A stretch of DNA of 15,428 nt from Gammaproteobacteria bacterium. GTDB lineage: Bacteria > Pseudomonadota > Gammaproteobacteria > Steroidobacterales > Steroidobacteraceae. A program made the position numbers and the translations under genes. The stretch spans positions 17,127-32,554 of the forward strand of contig PMNQ01000072.1 in NCBI GenBank assembly GCA_003162555.1, written 5' to 3'. Below are positions 1-6,677 of this stretch, piece after piece. The notes under the pieces are model-generated. The model was not told where the DNA came from, searched no databases, and worked only from the letters and a program-made list of their open reading frames with translations. Each line of letters starts with the position of its first letter. The first letter of the stretch is position 1.

Positions 1-269
1 CCCGGTTCGTAGCGCAGGCCCATGCCCATCGCCTCGAGCGGAAACAGCAGATCGGAAAACAGGATGGCCGCATCGAAACCGAAATCGTCGATCGGTCCCA
101 TCGTGACTTCGGCCGCCAGCTCCGGCTGCTTGCACAGCGCAATGAATTCATGGCGCGCGCGCAAGGCGCGGTAATGCTTGTGGTAGCGGCCGGCCTGGCG
201 CATGAACCATACGGGCGGACGGCCGCTATTGCGGCGCCCCAGCGCAGCGCCCAGCAACGTTTCACTCAC
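1..269 (-). CDS. hemE: Uroporphyrinogen decarboxylase, N-terminal part (runs off window)
   Basis: HemE removes four carboxyl groups from uroporphyrinogen III to give coproporphyrinogen III, a cytoplasmic step of heme synthesis. I translated the 89 visible codons by hand. They contain the family signature [12 protein letters not shown] near residues 18-29, with the substrate-binding RQAGR, and the block [19 protein letters not shown] with the catalytic Asp near residue 73. The proposed start is GTG at 267-269. It lies inside the end of the response-regulator gene, with an 8-nt overlap (GTGAGTGA), and no clear Shine-Dalgarno is seen, so translational coupling is likely. The [11 protein letters not shown] stretch after the signature differs from the YLPEY form usual in gammaproteobacterial HemE, which hints at a divergent lineage or transfer. 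The 3' part lies outside the window, so intactness is unknown. The family call is secure. Confidence 0.93.
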   Translation of the reverse strand, partial: MSETLLGAALGRRNSGRPPVWFMRQAGRYHKHYRALRARHEFIALCKQPELAAEVTMGPIDDFGFDAAILFSDLLFPLEAMGMGLRYEP

Positions 270-975
270 GGGTCAGCTCGTTCAGCAGATAGCCGACGCC
301 GCGGATGCTGCGGATCACGCGCGGCTCACCGGCGTCGGGCTCGACCAGCTTGCGCAGCCGCACGATGAAATTGTCGACGGTGCGCGAGGTCGGAAATTCA
401 TCCGCCGACCAGGCCTTGTCCAGGATCTCGTCGCGGCTGACGGCCTTGCCGACCCGGCTGGCCAGCAGCCGCAATACCGCGCATTCCTTGTGTGTCAGCG
501 CATGACTCACACCATCCACTTCCGCGCTGAAGCGCTCGAAATCCACGCGCGCACGGCCGATCAGCACCACGCCGCGCATTGTGCCCGGCAGTTCCGCCAG
601 ATCCTGCGCGCGCTTCAGGCAGTTCTGGATGCGCAACAGCAGTTCGCGAAAATGAAACGGCTTGGTCAGGTAGTCATCGGCCCCGATCTCGAGCCCGCGC
701 ACGCGCTCTTCCGGATTGCCGTGCGCGGTCAGGAAGATGATCGCGGACTGCGGCACCGCGCCGCGCAATTCGGCGGCGAGTTCGAAGCCGTCGCCGTCCG
801 GGAGCCCCACATCGAGCAAGGCGAGCTGCGGCGCCTGCGTCCGCCAGGCCTGGCGCGCCCGCGCCGCGGAAGCGGCCAGCGTCACGCGGTAGCCCGCGGC
901 CTGCAGCCGCTCAGCCAGCGTTTCACCGACGTTCTTCTCGTCCTCGACGACCAGCAGCTGCACCGGATTGTTCAC
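262..975 (-). CDS. OmpR/PhoB-family response regulator, embedded in heme operon
   Basis: A 237-residue DNA-binding response regulator, the usual length for the family. The receiver domain (about 5-120) has the acidic pair ED at 11-12, the phospho-acceptor Asp55 in [11 protein letters not shown], Thr83 in FLTAHG and Lys105 in LTKPF, so all key residues are present. The C-terminal winged helix (about 135-232) has the family ending VRLRKLVEP...[11 protein letters not shown]. The start is GTG at 973-975, which shares four bases (GTGA) with the stop codon of the upstream kinase, with GAGG about 10 nt before it. The gene ends by overlapping hemE. The partner is almost certainly the adjacent kinase. 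Its position between hemCD and hemE suggests it regulates tetrapyrrole synthesis, but the target genes are inferred from position only. Confidence 0.95.
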   Translation of the reverse strand: MNNPVQLLVVEDEKNVGETLAERLQAAGYRVTLAASAARARQAWRTQAPQLALLDVGLPDGDGFELAAELRGAVPQSAIIFLTAHGNPEERVRGLEIGADDYLTKPFHFRELLLRIQNCLKRAQDLAELPGTMRGVVLIGRARVDFERFSAEVDGVSHALTHKECAVLRLLASRVGKAVSRDEILDKAWSADEFPTSRTVDNFIVRLRKLVEPDAGEPRVIRSIRGVGYLLNELTRE

Positions 976-1910
976 GGTGCCGCCGCCTCGCGACTCGCAG
1001 CAAAATAAAGTTCGGCGCGAAATCCCTGTTCCGGTGCGCTGTGAAATTCGACGCGCCCACCCATACGTTCCATCAGCGCCCGCACCAGGTACAGGCCTAC
1101 TCCGCTGCCGGCGGAGGCGGCGCCGCGCCCGAAGAGTCGACCAAGCTGCTGCGCACGCACAGCGGTACCGGCGCCATCGTCGCGGTAGTCGAGTAGCACC
1201 TGCTCACCGCGCGCACTCGCCGCGAGACGCACCTGCACGCGCTCGCGTTGCGCGTGGCGCACCGAATTCTCGACCAGGTTGCGCAGGATCATCTGCAGCG
1301 CGGCTGCATCGGCCAGGATGGGCGGCAGATTCGCGGCGACTTCAACGGCCAGATCCACTCGCGCACCATGCGCATCGGCGATCCCCTGCAGCATGCGCTC
1401 GAGCCAGCCGTGCAGCGGCACAGCCTGCTCCGATAGCGGCCCGCCGCCTTCGATGCGCGCGAGCTCCAGCGTCTTGTCGATCTGCGATTCCAGCCGGTGG
1501 GAGTCCTCGAGCAGGCGGCGCGCGAGTTCCACGCGCTGGTCGCCCTCGGCAATTGCTTCGGCCTGCAGCCGGATGCTGGTGAGCGGCGTGCGCAGCTCAT
1601 GCGTCACCGCGGCAAAGAACGCCTGCATGCCGCGCGCGCGCCAGCTTTCACGCCAGTAGAGCCAGGCCAGCAGCGCGCTCACGGCCAGCAGCAACAGGAA
1701 AAACACCACCGACTCGCCGACCACGCGGCGGTGCGTGCTGGCCCATTGCGCGGCGACCGCGCTGTCGGTGCTGCCGGTCAATGACTGCAACTCGCTGATC
1801 TGGTGCGCCTGGCTGATGACCAGCGCGACCCAGCCTGCGCCCAGGACCAGCACCAGCACGATCCACAGTGCCGCGAGCGCCGCAATCAGGCGCGCACGCC
1901 GCGCCGGCAT
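972..1910 (-). CDS. Two-transmembrane sensor histidine kinase, embedded in heme operon
   Basis: An inner-membrane sensor kinase of about 312 residues, expected to phosphorylate the regulator that follows it. Two hydrophobic segments (about 8-33 and 66-86) flank an external loop of only about 30 residues, with no recognisable ligand-binding domain. The H-box FFAAVTHELRTPL places the phosphorylated His at 104. The ATPase domain follows with N-box LRNLVENSVRHA, G1 box RDDGAGT, F-box region LGRLFGRG and G2 box GSGVGLYLV, so it should be active. I chose ATG at 1908-1910, preceded by GGGGAG about 10 nt upstream. An alternative GTG at 1944-1946 would overlap the hemCD stop codon by GTGA, matching the style of the next junction, and would add 12 residues. 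The signal sensed is unknown. Confidence 0.93.
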   Translation of the reverse strand: MPARRARLIAALAALWIVLVLVLGAGWVALVISQAHQISELQSLTGSTDSAVAAQWASTHRRVVGESVVFFLLLLAVSALLAWLYWRESWRARGMQAFFAAVTHELRTPLTSIRLQAEAIAEGDQRVELARRLLEDSHRLESQIDKTLELARIEGGGPLSEQAVPLHGWLERMLQGIADAHGARVDLAVEVAANLPPILADAAALQMILRNLVENSVRHAQRERVQVRLAASARGEQVLLDYRDDGAGTAVRAQQLGRLFGRGAASAGSGVGLYLVRALMERMGGRVEFHSAPEQGFRAELYFAASREAAAP

Positions 1911-1942
1911 GACGCTGAGTCTCCCCTGGCCGGCCTTGACGT

Positions 1943-3487
1943 TCACGTGTGCAGCCACTCCCGCCACTGATGCACCGATGGAAATATCGCCGGCTCCGCA
2001 ACGCCGGCGCGACGCAGTGTCTCGGCGGTCCTGCCCGGTCCGCAGGCGTGCTGGCAATCCGCCCGCAGCTGGCCGCGCCAGCGCTCGAACTGTACGCCAC
2101 TGTGCCACCAGACCTGCAATGCATCGCGCGGGCCCGCACCCTGATCCGCGGCGCGCGCATGCCGATAAGTAGCCAGCACCGGCACCTCACCCCAGCCAGA
2201 TGCTGCTTCTTCATTCGTCAGCGCGAGCCACTCGCGCGGCGGTGGCAGCGCGAGGAGAGGAGCCGCGAGCGTGGCGCGCAGCGCCCCGAAGCCCAGCGAT
2301 TCGGCGCAGCCCTCAACCCAGACGCCGCGCGCTGCGAGCGCAAACCAGCTCTCGGTGCCCGAGACCCAGATGTGGCGGCAACGATTGACTTCGGTCGCGG
2401 GCAGTTCAGGCAGCGCGCGGCGATGTGCGATGAAGGCCGCGTTGCTTGCGGCGAGCCACTGTGCGCACAGTGTGGCGGCGCCTTCGACTGCCTCGAGCGT
2501 GGGCGCTGGTTGCTCGCTGCCGTCCCAGGCCCGCAGTGGACCGCGCGGTGGCGGCGGCTGTTGCCAGCGCAACTCTGGCGCCGCAGGTCCCGTATCGCCG
2601 GCCTCGCGCATATACAGCAACGCGCCGAGTCCCTCGACCTGCACCTGCGTGGCGCCGAATCGTTGGTGACACCCACCGCCACGCTGTGCGAGCAGCGCAC
2701 GCTCGGCATCGATCGCCGCGCGCGTGGCCGGATGATCGATGGCGGATAACAGCGCGCGCGTGCGCTCGTCAGCGCCGCGGCATTCGATTGCCAGCGCACC
2801 CTGCGCCGGCGCCGCCGGGCACAGCGTCAACGGCAACAGCATGCGCGGGAGCCCCGCGAGCAACTCACGCAGCACGGCCGCCGCACCCACCGCCTGGTCC
2901 TGCCACAGCCGTGCCAACCCGGCGAATGCGAGCACCACGCCATCGAGCTGCCGCTCGGCACCGCGCGGTTCGCTCAAGCGGCGCAACCGGGTGTCGACGT
3001 TGCCGCGCAATTCGCACAGCTCAACGCGCGGCGCGCCAGACGACGCGCCGGGCAGCGCGCGCTGCAGGAACGCCGGCACGAAGGCCTGGCGGCGCGGCGA
3101 GGAACTGCCAATGCGCAAGGGCGCGCCACTCGCCAGCCGTTCCGGTACATCGGCGGCGAACACCACGATGTCGCGCGGATTCTCGCGCGCCGGCACCGCG
3201 CCGATGTGCAGGCCGGCGGGCAGCTCCAGACTCAGGTCCTTGTACGAGTGCACGGTCAGATCCACCGTGCCCGCAAGCAACGCGGCGTCGATCTCGGCGG
3301 TGAAGAATTCCTTGCCCTCGACCTGCGACAGCGGCGTATCGAGGATGCGATCACCGCGTGTATCGATGCCAACGAGTTCGACACGGAGACCGGGGTGGAG
3401 CCGTTCGAGCGCCAACGCCACGGCGCTGCTCTGGGCCCGTGCCAGCAGGGAACGGCGTGTTCCTAGCCGTAATGGCCGCTGCGTCAT
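1943..3487 (-). CDS. hemC: HemC-HemD fusion: hydroxymethylbilane synthase with reduced uroporphyrinogen-III synthase domain
   Basis: Residues 1 to about 300 are hydroxymethylbilane synthase, which joins four porphobilinogens. Visible hallmarks are the start LRLGTRRSLLARAQ, the catalytic Asp in HSYKDLSLELP (where HSMKDVP is common), the arginines in IGSSSPRRQ, LRGNVDTRL, and the dipyrromethane-attachment Cys in GGGCHQRFG. Past a proline-rich linker (PQLRW...QQPPPP region), the last 150-170 residues resemble HemD: a VPVLATYRHA block and the C-terminal GPGRTAETLRRAGV...FPSVHQWREWL. HemD is normally about 250 residues, so this domain is markedly short. If functional, one chain would perform two consecutive steps. 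The start is ATG at 3485-3487 with AGGGG about 10 nt upstream. The gene lies 24 nt after hemA. The HemC call is secure; whether the HemD part is active is uncertain. Confidence 0.92.
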   Translation of the reverse strand: MTQRPLRLGTRRSLLARAQSSAVALALERLHPGLRVELVGIDTRGDRILDTPLSQVEGKEFFTAEIDAALLAGTVDLTVHSYKDLSLELPAGLHIGAVPARENPRDIVVFAADVPERLASGAPLRIGSSSPRRQAFVPAFLQRALPGASSGAPRVELCELRGNVDTRLRRLSEPRGAERQLDGVVLAFAGLARLWQDQAVGAAAVLRELLAGLPRMLLPLTLCPAAPAQGALAIECRGADERTRALLSAIDHPATRAAIDAERALLAQRGGGCHQRFGATQVQVEGLGALLYMREAGDTGPAAPELRWQQPPPPRGPLRAWDGSEQPAPTLEAVEGAATLCAQWLAASNAAFIAHRRALPELPATEVNRCRHIWVSGTESWFALAARGVWVEGCAESLGFGALRATLAAPLLALPPPREWLALTNEEAASGWGEVPVLATYRHARAADQGAGPRDALQVWWHSGVQFERWRGQLRADCQHACGPGRTAETLRRAGVAEPAIFPSVHQWREWLHT

Positions 3488-3511
3488 GCGGATCGGGCCC
3501 CTGAAAGAGTG

Positions 3512-4504
3512 TCAGGAGCTAATAGTGGCAAATGCGGCGAGATCTTCCCAGCGCTGTGCTGCTGCGGCATCGGAACCGACCGAGCGCAGCACCGCTTTCT
3601 CGGCACAGGCGCGCCGCGCCCGCGCCAACTGCGCGCTGCGCTGGTCGGATTGCACCCGCAGCATGTCGAACAGGGCCGTGAGGTCTGTAAGTGCCGGCAC
3701 GCCCGCCCAGTGCGCGCTCGTCGATTGACAGAGCCCCAGATGCACGATGCGCCCGCCCTGCCGCGGCCGCGACTGCCAGGCGCCAATGCGGCCGGCATCA
3801 CGCGCAGCGTCAGGCGGTACGCACAGCACCACGTGGCCTGCCATGGACCAGGCCGCCAGTTCTGCCTGCTCGCTGCTTTCAAGCACGCTGCAGACGCGAT
3901 TCGCATTGCGCCGTTGCACCAGCCGCTGGAGTTCGAGCGCACGCTCGGGCGTGCGGTTCCAGAGCAGCAGTTCATGCGTGTCGAGCCAGGGCGCCACGGT
4001 CTGCGCCAGCTCACCGGCACCCACCAGCAGCGTCGGGCCCTGCGTCGGAGCGCCTAGCAGGCGTCTCACCTGCGAACCATATGAGGTACTACCCAGGCCC
4101 GAGAGCTGCCCGGCGCGGACTTCCTTCGTATCCTTGAACAGCCGCTGCACCCAACCATTGAACTGGCGCGACAGCAGGCTCGGCGCGGCGCTGAAGGTGC
4201 GCCAGGATTCCTTGATCTGGCCAAATACTTCGGTCTCTCCAGCCAGGCGGCTCTCCAGCCCGCACGCGAACCGCAGCAGGAAGGCGTAGGCCTCGGCCCC
4301 GGAAAAAGCCTGCGCGCGCGCGGCGGCCGGCAGGCGTTCGATGATCTGTGTGCGCGCCTCGCGCCCCACGGTGGCCACGACCACACGCTGGCAGGTCGCA
4401 ATGACCCAGGCCTGCTGCAAGCCACCAGCCGCGGCCAGTTCAGCCGGGCTCAGCGCAATGGCGGCAGCCTCGAAATGCAGTACCTGCAATTCAGCCATTT
4501 TCAT
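3512..4504 (-). CDS. hemA: Glutamyl-tRNA reductase, short divergent form
   Basis: HemA reduces glutamyl-tRNA(Glu) to glutamate-1-semialdehyde with NADPH, the first committed step of the C5 heme pathway. Diagnostic segments are VIATCQRV with the putative catalytic Cys38 (usually STCNRTE), GLESRLAGETEVFGQIKESW (usually GLDSxxLGExQIxGQVK) and the nucleotide-binding LLVGAGELAQ near residue 175. At about 330 residues it is well below the usual 410-430: both the N-terminus and the C-terminal dimerisation domain are shortened. The preferred start is ATG at 4502-4504 (MKMAEL), with a second ATG at 4496-4498. No strong ribosome site precedes either. Longer in-frame readings would translate the intergenic region and are unlikely. 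It is the first gene of the operon and divergent from the diguanylate cyclase. The family call rests on motif order rather than close similarity. Confidence 0.87.
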   Translation of the reverse strand: MKMAELQVLHFEAAAIALSPAELAAAGGLQQAWVIATCQRVVVATVGREARTQIIERLPAAARAQAFSGAEAYAFLLRFACGLESRLAGETEVFGQIKESWRTFSAAPSLLSRQFNGWVQRLFKDTKEVRAGQLSGLGSTSYGSQVRRLLGAPTQGPTLLVGAGELAQTVAPWLDTHELLLWNRTPERALELQRLVQRRNANRVCSVLESSEQAELAAWSMAGHVVLCVPPDAARDAGRIGAWQSRPRQGGRIVHLGLCQSTSAHWAGVPALTDLTALFDMLRVQSDQRSAQLARARRACAEKAVLRSVGSDAAAAQRWEDLAAFATISS

Positions 4505-4534
4505 GGACAGAAGGCTATCTGCCGCAGTTTTGCC

Positions 4535-4545
4535 TTGTGTCACAA
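4535..4545. promoter_or_regulatory. Perfect 11-bp palindrome upstream of hemA
   Basis: TTGTGTCACAA is a perfect odd palindrome (TTGTG-N-CACAA) about 30 bp upstream of the hemA start codon, in the 175-bp gap between hemA and the divergent cyclase gene. The position suits an operator for hemA. No regulator can be assigned: the half-site resembles TGTGA-type sites of the CRP/FNR family, but the spacing is too short for a standard one. Confidence 0.3.
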
Positions 4546-4587
4546 ACAGGTCACGCCCGGCCCCGGACTGCCCCGGAGACGTGAGCT

Positions 4588-4607
4588 GGCGCACATTAAA
4601 ATGCGCC
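4588..4607. promoter_or_regulatory. Inverted repeat with AT-rich centre, possible promoter or operator
   Basis: Arms GGCGCA and TGCGCC enclose the 8-nt centre CATTAAAA, the most AT-rich point of the hemA-cyclase intergenic region. On the minus strand the centre reads TTTAAT and on the plus strand TAAAAT, each one base from a -10 consensus, but no convincing -35 lies at the right distance on either strand. It may be a divergent promoter core or a binding site. Confidence 0.25.
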
Positions 4608-4679
4608 GCCAAACGGCGACAGGAACTGCGACGGCTGTACACATCAAGGCCTGCGCCAGCAGCTAGATTCGCAGTCCAC

Positions 4680-6668
4680 ATGGGTATACGCGCGCAACCT
4701 CCGCAGCATCACTGCCGCGGCCCACTCCGGCTGCGCCTGCAGGCTTTTCTGGCCGCCACGGCGCTGGCCGTGAGCCTGCTTGCCTGCGCTCAGGCCCATG
4801 CCGAGTGCATCGAGCTGCCCATTCCGGATCTGCAGCCGCTCGCGACCCTGGAGGACGTGAACGCGAACCAGGCGCTCGCCAAGGCGCGCGCACTGATTGC
4901 CGCCGGCGTTGGCGATCATTCGATGCCGCCGCTCCGCCTCGCGGCCTTGTACGCCATCGAAGCGCAAAGCAGCAGCATCCTCGAACTCGACGCGGACGCC
5001 CGCGCCGCCGCACTCAAAGGCCTCGCGCTCGCCACGCCAAATGACAATCCAGTTTATCTTAGCCTGCTGATTTCCTACGCCGAGACTGTCTACGACACGC
5101 CCGGCCTGCGGCAGCAGGTGGACAAGCTGACGACCACCGCCGCGCGTCAGCCACGCGGCTCGCCCGGGAGCGCATGCCTGCTCAAGACACTCGGCTGGCT
5201 GCAGCATCGGCTCAACCGGGACGACCTGGCGGTGGGCACGCTGACCAACGCCTTTCGTGACAGCGCACTGCCCGCACTGGCGCGGCAGCGCGCGCGCGTT
5301 GCCGAAGCACTGGCGATGGTCATGGACGGCATGGGTGATTTCGATCAGGCGCTCGACCTTATGCAGCAGACGCTCTCGTGGGAGCAGGCGCACCAGGCCG
5401 TGCAGCTGCTGTCGGTCACGCGTTATCTGCGCGGCGCCATCCTGCTAGAGAAAGGCGACTACCAGCCGGCGCTGGCCGAGTTTGCCGAGACGCGCGAGCT
5501 CGCTCGGCAACTGGCGGATTGGCAGGGAGTCGCCTACGCCGATCTGCGGACCTGCGAAACGCGCATCCAGCTGGGCCAGAGTGCCGCCGGCCGGCCGGCC
5601 TGCGAAGCGGCGCAGGCAACGTTTGCCGCCGCCGGCGTCAAAGACCTGGTCAAACAGGCGCGCGCTTTGCTGGCGCACGCGGATCTCGACGCCGGGCAGC
5701 CCGCGAGAGCGCTGGCGACCCTCAACGAGGTGTTGGACCAGGACGGCACCGACATCGTGCCGCGCGCCGTGCCGCAACTCTATGAGCTGCGTGCCCGCGC
5801 CAATGCCGCCACCGGCAACCATGCGGCGGCCTACGCGGACCTGCGCGAATACGTGCAGCGTGCCCGCGCCGTGAGCGATGCGGACCGCGCCCGCAGCGGC
5901 AGCGTGCTGCGTGCGCGCTTTCGCGTCGACAGTGAAATGGAGCGCAATGCCCTGTTGCAACGCGAACTGTCGCTGACGCGCGAACGCGCATCGCTGCAGC
6001 GCGACCAGCTCGATCGCCGCGCCGACCTGCTGGCGGCCGGCGCCGCCGTGATCCTGCTGCTGAGTTACATCCTGATTGCCCAGCGCGGCCACCGCCGGGC
6101 GCTGCAGCGCATCGCCACCGAGGACAGCCTGACGAAGCTCCCGAACCGCCGGCGAACAGCGGAACTCGCCACGGCAGCGCTGAGCGAGGCCATCGCGACG
6201 CACACGCCGTTGATCATCGCGCTGGTCGATCTCGATCACTTCAAGCTGATCAATGACGTCTGCGGCCATGCAGTGGGCGATCGCGTACTGACAGAACTGG
6301 CCGCCCTCAGCCGCAGCATGCTGCGCAACGGTGAAGTCATGGGACGCTGGGGCGGCGAGGAATTCCTGCTGCTGCTCCCGGCGCAACCGCTCGATCTGGC
6401 ACTGGCGCGGGTCGAGGCGCTGCGCACCGCAGCGCTCGAGATCGCGCTGCCGGAATCCGCACTGCCCGCGGGCCTGCGCGTCAGCCTGAGCGCCGGCCTG
6501 GCGACCAGCTACGAGGGCGCGACCTCGCTCGATGAAGTCATCGCGCGCGCCGACGTTGCGCTCTACGAAGCCAAGAAGCAGGGCCGCAACCTGGTGCGCG
6601 TGGCCGACGAGAGCGTGCAGGCAAGCACAACCGCGGTCCGCCGCGCCCTGCGCGCGCGCCGCCAGTAA
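4680..6668 (+). CDS. Diguanylate cyclase with periplasmic TPR-like sensor domain
   Basis: Predicted inner-membrane enzyme of about 662 residues that makes cyclic di-GMP from two GTP. A signal-like N-terminus (hydrophobic run about 18-40, ending AQAHA before a Cys) is followed by about 380 alanine- and leucine-rich helical residues with TPR-like pairing, presumably periplasmic. A short coiled stretch, one membrane helix (about 450-470) and a C-terminal GGDEF domain (about 483-645) follow. Catalytic features are present: DSLTKLPNRR, ALVDLDHFKLIND and GGEEF at 558-562. The inhibitory-site position ten residues earlier reads RNGE, where RxxD is usual, so feedback may be altered. The start is ATG 4680-4682, chosen because the signal peptide begins there; upstream in-frame ATGs would add 113 residues antisense to hemA. 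No strong ribosome site is visible. Confidence 0.9.
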   Translation: MGIRAQPPQHHCRGPLRLRLQAFLAATALAVSLLACAQAHAECIELPIPDLQPLATLEDVNANQALAKARALIAAGVGDHSMPPLRLAALYAIEAQSSSILELDADARAAALKGLALATPNDNPVYLSLLISYAETVYDTPGLRQQVDKLTTTAARQPRGSPGSACLLKTLGWLQHRLNRDDLAVGTLTNAFRDSALPALARQRARVAEALAMVMDGMGDFDQALDLMQQTLSWEQAHQAVQLLSVTRYLRGAILLEKGDYQPALAEFAETRELARQLADWQGVAYADLRTCETRIQLGQSAAGRPACEAAQATFAAAGVKDLVKQARALLAHADLDAGQPARALATLNEVLDQDGTDIVPRAVPQLYELRARANAATGNHAAAYADLREYVQRARAVSDADRARSGSVLRARFRVDSEMERNALLQRELSLTRERASLQRDQLDRRADLLAAGAAVILLLSYILIAQRGHRRALQRIATEDSLTKLPNRRRTAELATAALSEAIATHTPLIIALVDLDHFKLINDVCGHAVGDRVLTELAALSRSMLRNGEVMGRWGGEEFLLLLPAQPLDLALARVEALRTAALEIALPESALPAGLRVSLSAGLATSYEGATSLDEVIARADVALYEAKKQGRNLVRVADESVQASTTAVRRALRARRQ

Positions 6669-6677
6669 CGCCCGGGA

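Noticed and set aside
202..1008. Long plus-strand open frame of 268 codons
   Set aside because: It is antisense to the response regulator, whose receiver and winged-helix motifs are complete; the antisense protein has no family features and reflects GC-rich codon bias.
1949..2749. Plus-strand open frame of 266 codons
   Set aside because: Antisense shadow of the HemC-HemD fusion, with Arg/Cys-rich low-complexity composition.
4341..4679. N-terminal extension of the diguanylate cyclase
   Set aside because: It would be antisense to hemA and would bury the signal peptide that begins at 4680.
5445..6386. Minus-strand open frame of 313 codons
   Set aside because: Antisense to the TPR and GGDEF domains; no recognisable motif.
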